Shown: piece after piece, positions 57,765 to 64,000 of the stretch
Layout: every line of letters starts with the position of its first letter
How positions within the stretch are numbered: the stretch's first letter is position 1
Source of the DNA: Talpa occidentalis
Taxonomy: Eukaryota; Chordata; Mammalia; Eulipotyphla; Talpidae
Assembly (NCBI RefSeq): GCF_014898055.3
Contig: NW_023605083.1
Location: forward strand, 90,737,721-90,801,720
DNA: 64,000 nucleotides
Reading direction: 5' to 3'
Program-made: the position numbers and the translations under genes
The notes under the pieces: generated by a model
Databases searched by the model: none
What the model saw: the letters and a program-made list of their open reading frames with translations, nothing else
Told to the model about the DNA's origin: nothing

Positions 57765-58010
57765 CACACATTTATTCAATAAACATGTTCCAGGTAAGAT
57801 ACCAGAAAGTGGCAATGAACAAAGCGGAAATGTTCTTTCTTCATGAAGCTAACAGTCTAAATAGTCTAGTCATGGAAATAGACATTAAAGACATAACAAC
57901 TACATAAAATCACCTGTGATAGACTATAAGAAAAAGTGCAGAGCACGATTGTAAAGATTAAACAGAGGGAGGCCAGGACAGGCTGTTAGGAAGTGATATT
58001 TAAGCTGAGA
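57765..58010. repeat. L2-class tail repeat
   Basis: CACATTTATTCAATAAACATG, GAAGCTAACAGTCTAAATAG, AATAGACATTAAAGACATAA: the same conserved theme as at 47.3 kb. Confidence 0.45.
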
Positions 58011-58679
58011 CCAAAATGACAAGTAAGAGTTAGCAAGCAAAAGTCAGTGGGTGAGGAAGGCCTACAGGCTCTGAGACAGCCTTAAATCTTCAGGCAAGGT
58101 GGTAGAGGCGCCAAGGCCCCAGCAGACTAACCCAGAATCTGTGCCTTTCTATCAAGCACTTTACACTTTTTGTAGAAACATCCTGTCTAGTCTCTCACAT
58201 TTGAACAAAGCCACGTTTCCCCATCAGAATGTCTTCCCCCTCAGGCTGAGTGCTTCCTCTGGGTGGGCCCAGAACTTCTAAACAAAAGGGCATGTAGGGC
58301 CAGAGTGACTGCCCAGTGCCTGCCGGAATTCCTGACTCAGGGGGCAGGACAAACAGGAGTTTCAAGTTCAGAAATTAGATTTTGAAGTTGCTCTTTCTTG
58401 CAGGAAAGCTGGAAGACTTTCAGGAGATGGTAGAAGTCTCTAGGGCAGGGAAAGGGAAGCCAGGCTCACAGAATTGCAAGCCCACACCTGGGGGCTGTGA
58501 CTCACCCACCCACAACCATTAACTTGAACTCAATAGACTAGGTGGTTTTCTCTTTCCCAAACAGAACTCAAGTCAAGAGGAGAATGTTAATAGAAACCCA
58601 GGAGTCACTCTTTCTGGGCATTTCCTTTAATAAGAGAAATCAGGCTAGGTATTTACCTACACTTTTATTTAATTCCTAC

Positions 58680-58805
58680 CAACAGTCCTAATAGGTGGGT
58701 CTTGTTATTCTCACTTTATAAATTATGAAAATTAGGCACAGGAGTAGTAATGACCTTGCTAAAGGCACACAGTGGGTGACAGAACTGGGATCCGAATTCA
58801 AGTCT
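58680..58805 (-). mobile_element. MIR-class SINE remnant, reverse
   Basis: ATTCTCACTTTATAAATTATG, then AATGACCTTGCTAAAGGCAC and ACAGAACTGGGATCCGAATTC. Confidence 0.6.
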
Positions 58806-59559
58806 GTCTCCAATGCCCATGCGGTTGGGACTGAGTGACCAGAGGGAAGTCAGGCTTGCGTGCCCACACCCGGGGGCTCAGTGACTCACCCACCCCACTA
58901 TGCCAGACACCACTCTATCTTCAAAACCCAAGCAAAAATTCCCTGTCTTTTCAGGTCAGTCCTCACTGGCCTGAGTGCTTCCCCCTCAGCACTAACAAAC
59001 TAAAACAGAAACCGTCTCTGCAGTGCATGTATATGAAATTCATACTTCAGTGCTTCAGAATTTTTCCTGAACTTTCCCTTTATTTTGTGTCTTTCTCAGG
59101 TGTCCAACTCTGAGCATAAACCACAACATCACCTTCACCCTAAGACTCTCCACAGTAGGTGCTGGTGTTTTTCCCAGACTGGCTGATACAGCGTCCTCAG
59201 TGGCCCCCGGCAACACACAATCACTACCCAATAAGTGGTGATAGACTACACTGCAAATCACACATCTGATTTAGTTGTATGTTTAAATCACCGTTGAGAG
59301 CAAACAGAGCACACCACATAGCAGGCACCCAAAGATTTTTAGGGAGGGAAGGAGGAAAGAAGGCAGTGGGGGTCTTCTGGGTCAACGGGGACCTCAGGGA
59401 TCATCTGGTCCCATAGTTCTCAGAGAAAGGCCACATCAGATCCCCTGGGAAAACACACACACACACGCAGGGCCCACCTTGGATCACTGAATTACCTCTG
59501 GGAGTAGGGTCTGGGTATATGTAAAGCTACCTGGGCAATTCTGATGGAGCCTCTGATTA

Positions 59560-59700
59560 AAGCCACTGTTCTCATACCCTCATTTGGCAAGTGAGGAAAC
59601 CAAGACCCAGAGAAATGACACTCATCCTGTAAATTAGAGATGGAGCTGAAACTAGAGCCGGGTCTCCCAGCTCCTAGTGCCATGCTCACTCTATGTATCA
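59560..59700 (-). mobile_element. MIR-class SINE remnant, reverse
   Basis: CATTTGGCAAGTGAGGAAAC, ACCCAGAGAAATGACA, then AGAGCCGGGTCTCC. Confidence 0.5.
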
Positions 59701-61629
59701 CGTTGCTTAAGCTTCACCAGCCCCTCTATCTCCAGGCCTCCAACTGGGAGCTCTCTGGAAACAGCCAATTTTATCCAATCTGAGGGGGTGGCCAGGCCAG
59801 GCCAGGGATCTGGGCAGGAGCAGAGGCACTCATCACTGATCTATGAAACACAAGTTCTCAGCAGTGCACCTTGAATCCCAGGCTGACCAAATACATGATT
59901 CTGGTGGGGACTGGGCAGAACAGTAGAGTGGTTAAGCACTTGACTATCACAAGTCTATCACTACTGCTGGCACCTTTTAAAATGTAAGCTAGCCCATGAA
60001 TACCCCACCTTCAACGCAAGCATTTAAATCATCTTTTACTTTTATTAGGGAAGGTAAAAACCATCTCCAGGATGTGCTTAATGGCACTTGAGGAAAGCAC
60101 CCAAGGCAGGCAGCATTTCCTGGGTGAGTGAGTGGAACATGCCTTCTTCACTCAAACTCTGAGAACCAGGGTTGGGGTGAACTAGGCTCCCAACCCCAGG
60201 AAAACAAACCAAATTCATATGCAGCTCAATCTAAGAAAAAAGTAAGTTTCAAACTTCAGCAAGAGGGACTGTGGAGAGAAGGGCCATTCAGTTATTGGGC
60301 AGACCCTGGAAGACAATAGTAAATATGTGCAGCTTCCCCTCAGGTTATACACAGAAAACAGAGAAAATGACCATGTAAGTCCTCAAGTTTTCACTCAGTC
60401 TCTGGGTTCCAACACTCCTTTGAGGAAATGCAGAGGTCTCATGTGCTTTGTCTGGTGATCAGTAAGCCCTAAGTTATTATCCCCAGCCTACCGGCTAGAG
60501 TCCTCTGTGGTCTGGATTTTACCTGTAAGACAGGCTTCTCTAAGACACGGGGTTCTCTTGTTCTCCTCTCCTGAGTGACTTGAGTACCAAGTCTGTCTCT
60601 CCTTCCTTTTTGGCTTTTAATAACCACAAAGATCAATAAAGAAATTGTAAATGGTATGGACAAAGGAACGTGAGGAGGAGGTTGGTCGGCCATCAAATTG
60701 GTCTCCTCAATCCTGAAAAATCCAAGTGAATTCTAGGTCATGCTTTGGAGCTGTCCAGGGGTGTAGACACCACAGAGGGATACAGACCTGACTGAGCTCC
60801 AAACAATCCAAATATGGAGGCCCAGGATGACATCAGAGTTGCCTCAAAGGCTGCCCAGTTTCCCCAAAACATCTTTAGCAATTCACCATTTCCTCCCACT
60901 GCTAAGAATGTTGGCTTTTCCTGTGGCGTATCATCCATGGGAGAGAAGCTTCCCAGCTCATATGACCTGATATAAAACCCTACTGTCCTTTTGTTTGATT
61001 CGATGTTACCCACGTATGAGCTCTTGGAGCACTTAGAACAGTTCCTAACACACATGAATACTTACTGGTTGAATAAAGCTTCCAGCCAGAGATGTACCAC
61101 AGGCCACCCTTAGGGAAGGGGGGATCACTGACCATTCAAGGTACTTGTCTGAGGGTGGTTTCCTGGGAGACTCCCTGTTAACACATACACCCCCCATACA
61201 TAAAGGCAGAAATGCTGTTACATTTTATTATCTTCATCTCCTAAATGACCTTCTTTCCATCTTCTTCCAGAGCCTACCCAGCAGGCTCCCAGGATGAGAA
61301 ATAAGAGCTCAGAATAAACAAAATGACGAATATAAGTACTACAACAGAACCAGAAACAAACCGTAGGTGGGAGAGGGCAAAGGAGATGAACATGGACGAG
61401 AAATCCTTAGCTTTCTTTCTACTCCCTAACCCTCTTGTGATCTCACGCAGCCATTGCATATAAAATCCCTCTCAGAGATCTATCAACTTGCACAGGAGCC
61501 AGCAGAGAGGGACGTGTTCTGGGTGGGCTGGATGACACATGGACTTCTGAGAAAGGTCACCTCACCTGACGCAACAAATATTAAGCATCTGTTATGTCAG
61601 GCCCCCTGCCCAACTGCAGACACAGGAAA

Positions 61630-61860
61630 GAGCCAGAGAATGATGACTGCCAGGGCTGGGGGAGCGGGCATGGGGAGTTCGTGTGTAATGGCCACAGTTT
61701 CAGTTTGGGATGATGAGAGAGCTCTGGCAATGGATGGTGGATATGACTGTACCACACTTTGAATGCACTTAATGTCACAGAACTATACATGTGAAAACAG
61801 TTCCAGTGGTAAAGTTTATGTTATGTGTATTTAACCACAATAAAAAATTTTCTTTAAAGA
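61630..61860 (+). mobile_element. L1 3' terminus, forward
   Basis: AGTTTCAGTTTGGGATGATG, then TATGTTATGTGTATTTAACC and ACAATAAAAAA: the typical L1M 3' end. Confidence 0.65.
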
Positions 61861-61886
61861 ACAGACTTTCTTCTGAATTCTTTTTT

Positions 61887-62162
61887 TTTAAAGATTTATT
61901 TTATTTATTTATGCATACAAGAACTGGGGTCTAGGCCAGAGATGCGGTGAGGTGAGATGATACACCAGAGACAGAGCGGGGAGCAGAACAGGCAGATCTA
62001 CTGAAATACACGGCCGAGGGGAGCAGCGGGCGAGATAGGAGAGGTCTGCTGTGCCCTGTGGGTCACCTCCCTGGCCGGGGATGGAACGCAGGCCTCAGGC
62101 CACAGTAACTGGCAATAGCTTGGTAGTGCTGAAATGTCAACCCCTGTGCCACCAGGGAGGCC
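61887..62162 (-). mobile_element. tRNA-derived SINE, reverse
   Basis: Older subfamily (GGTCTAGGCCAGAGATG). Flanks TTCTGAATTCTTTT and TTCTGGATTCTTTT. Confidence 0.92.
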
Positions 62163-62659
62163 CTCCTTCTGGATTCTTTTGCATGTTTGCCTTCCTGTCA
62201 TTAAAGTGTTCTGCCTGGTAGCCCAACACCCAAAAATCTCTCTCAGTTCTGGGCACATGCCCCATGGAGCTGTGTTCCCAGCTTGTGCTCACCAATGCCA
62301 ACCCCTTAGCAGTTCCTAAAGGCAGTCCCTTACTCCCTCTCCATTCCCCATCCCCCCAAAATAATCCCAGATATATGAATAAAACCTGTCCTTTACCAAA
62401 ACACAGGTCTAAACAATGTGCTCCTGGAGGGCAGTGAGGACTTCTCACAGAGACATTATGGATGGTGTGGGGTCTCTAAGCAGGTCCACAAAGTCAGCTT
62501 GCCACAGGTGACATGTTTACAAAAAAATCAAGTAGGAAACAGACAGCTCAAAGCACAGTCCAATATATACTGTTCTACCCTCAACATGTGCTCACATATA
62601 AATCCTACCATCTTGGAGCAGGCCTCCAACAGCACAGGAGTGAACAGGTTCAGGTTCTA

Positions 62660-62835
62660 CAGTCAGACTGGGGTCTGAAAGGGGTGCTGTTACTTGCTGG
62701 CTGACCAACCTGAGGCAAGTGATTTAATTTCCAAGTACTGTGAATCTTGGTTTCTTGAAATGAAGATACTATCTTTCACCTCAAAGGGTTATTGTGAAGG
62801 ATGATGAGATTACATTAGAAAAGAAGCTACTGCAT
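62660..62835 (+). mobile_element. MIR-class SINE remnant
   Basis: TGAGGCAAGTGATTTAATTTC, then GGGTTATTGTGAAGGATGATG and GCATAGCAGGTGTTCA follow the MIR order. Confidence 0.6.
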
Positions 62836-64000
62836 AGCAGGTGTTCACCCTTATTCTTATGTCAACCCCAGAATCCCTTCTGAAATGAATCCACGTTAAA
62901 ATATAAATAACTTGTATGAGAGCAATCTTTGTTCTGGAGAAAGCTAAGAGAGTGAAGAAAAGAGAGCTTACTAGAGGCCTACAGGGATAAGGTAACAGAC
63001 AAGGTTCTGAGCCACATGCTGCCTGTCCCCCCTGCAACACTGACATGTGGGTCTAAGGTAGTTTCCTGTGAAAAATGACCTTGTTAAGGTTCAAAGGGCT
63101 TTCTCCAGCTTCTCCAAACCTTAGCTAGACAGAGCCCTTCCAGTTGTGCGCTCCTAAGTTAGATCAGAGAGCTGTTGGCAGCTCTGCTGTGTGGCTTCAT
63201 CAGCTTGTACCTATACGTGGCTTTACTCCCAGCCACTTGTCCACCCACAAAGCTGTTCTTTCTCCCAAGGACATACCAGACAATTTGCCTTCTACCCTAA
63301 GTCTGAAGAATGACAATTGCTCATCATACATATCTTCAAGGAGACCACCACGGCATAAAAAGACCAAAGAGACAAATGTGCTGGCCTTCTCTCTTAAACA
63401 CTATGTACCTATAATTTTGTCTCATACTGCTAAGATTTTGGGGGCACCCCTGCCACCCTTGTTAACTCTTTCCTGAATTAAAGACCAAGTACTACATGCT
63501 TTCAGCCACTTTCTGATTTCTTACAAATGTGCCTTGAAAGAAAGAGTGGGTGGACAGTGAAGAGAGAAAATGAAAATCTTTTTCCTTGCAATCTGGCTTG
63601 GTGTCTGCCCATTTTACCTTCAGAGGTGCGCTGGCAGACAAATAAAAGCTGTTAGAAGAGATATGTGTCTTGCAGTAAAGTAATTCAGAGCCTGCATTCT
63701 TCTCAATGCCCAGAAAGAAGTAAAGGAGGAGACTTAGAAATTCCAACTTCAGAGAAGAAATCAGTCTAGCCTTCACCTGAGCTTTCCCGTGTCCATATCC
63801 ATGTCACAGGAGGCACTTGGGCAATTTGGGAAAAATAACTTTCCAATGTGCTGTACCAGACACTGCAGGATGGTTAACATCCCTGTTACCCACAAACTAT
63901 ATGTTGTTAGTGCTCCCCAGACATAATGACAGTTAAATCTTCCTCCCAAACATTTCTGGATGGCAGTACCACCCTAGTTGAGAACTACTGGGTAAAAACC

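Overview
This is an ordinary mammalian nuclear locus. It has spliced genes with GT-AG introns, CpG-rich stretches, decayed L1/MIR/L2-class repeats and about 35 copies of one tRNA-derived SINE. The gene order corresponds to human 17p13.2: MINK1, CHRNE and the nested antisense C17orf107. The SINE is not Alu or rodent B1/B2, nor the pig, cetacean, carnivore or equid family as I know them. A laurasiatherian, perhaps a bat, is a guess that a repeat-library search would settle.

Layout. 1-14.2 kb is intergenic DNA made almost entirely of SINEs (20 copies) inserted into old, decayed L1 fragments. 14.2-17.9 kb is sparse unique sequence without a supportable gene. 18.08-22.48 kb (+) is CHRNE, the epsilon subunit of the adult muscle acetylcholine receptor, with all 12 coding exons and a promoter N-box. 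CHRNE intron 8 holds the oppositely transcribed C17orf107 homologue (20.33-21.46 kb, -). 23.16-40.60 kb (-) is MINK1, a GCK-IV-class Ste20 kinase. Its coding exons 2 to 34 are all present and in frame, including a 24-nt microexon. 40.6-64 kb is the 3' part of the large MINK1 intron 1. It holds only SINEs, L1, MIR and L2-class remnants and microsatellites; exon 1 lies beyond the right edge.

CHRNE and MINK1 are tail to tail, and their 3' UTRs may overlap.

Points of interest. A one-base deficit in a C run of CHRNE exon 10 breaks the frame before M4. The C17orf107 frame also looks wrong at a C run, because only the shifted frame stops before its poly(A) signal. Three sites show SINEs stacked serially at the same target sequence. 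There are at least two SINE subfamilies. I found no sign of a new defence, mobile or metabolic system; the window is a good example of a compact gene cluster beside a SINE-dense region.
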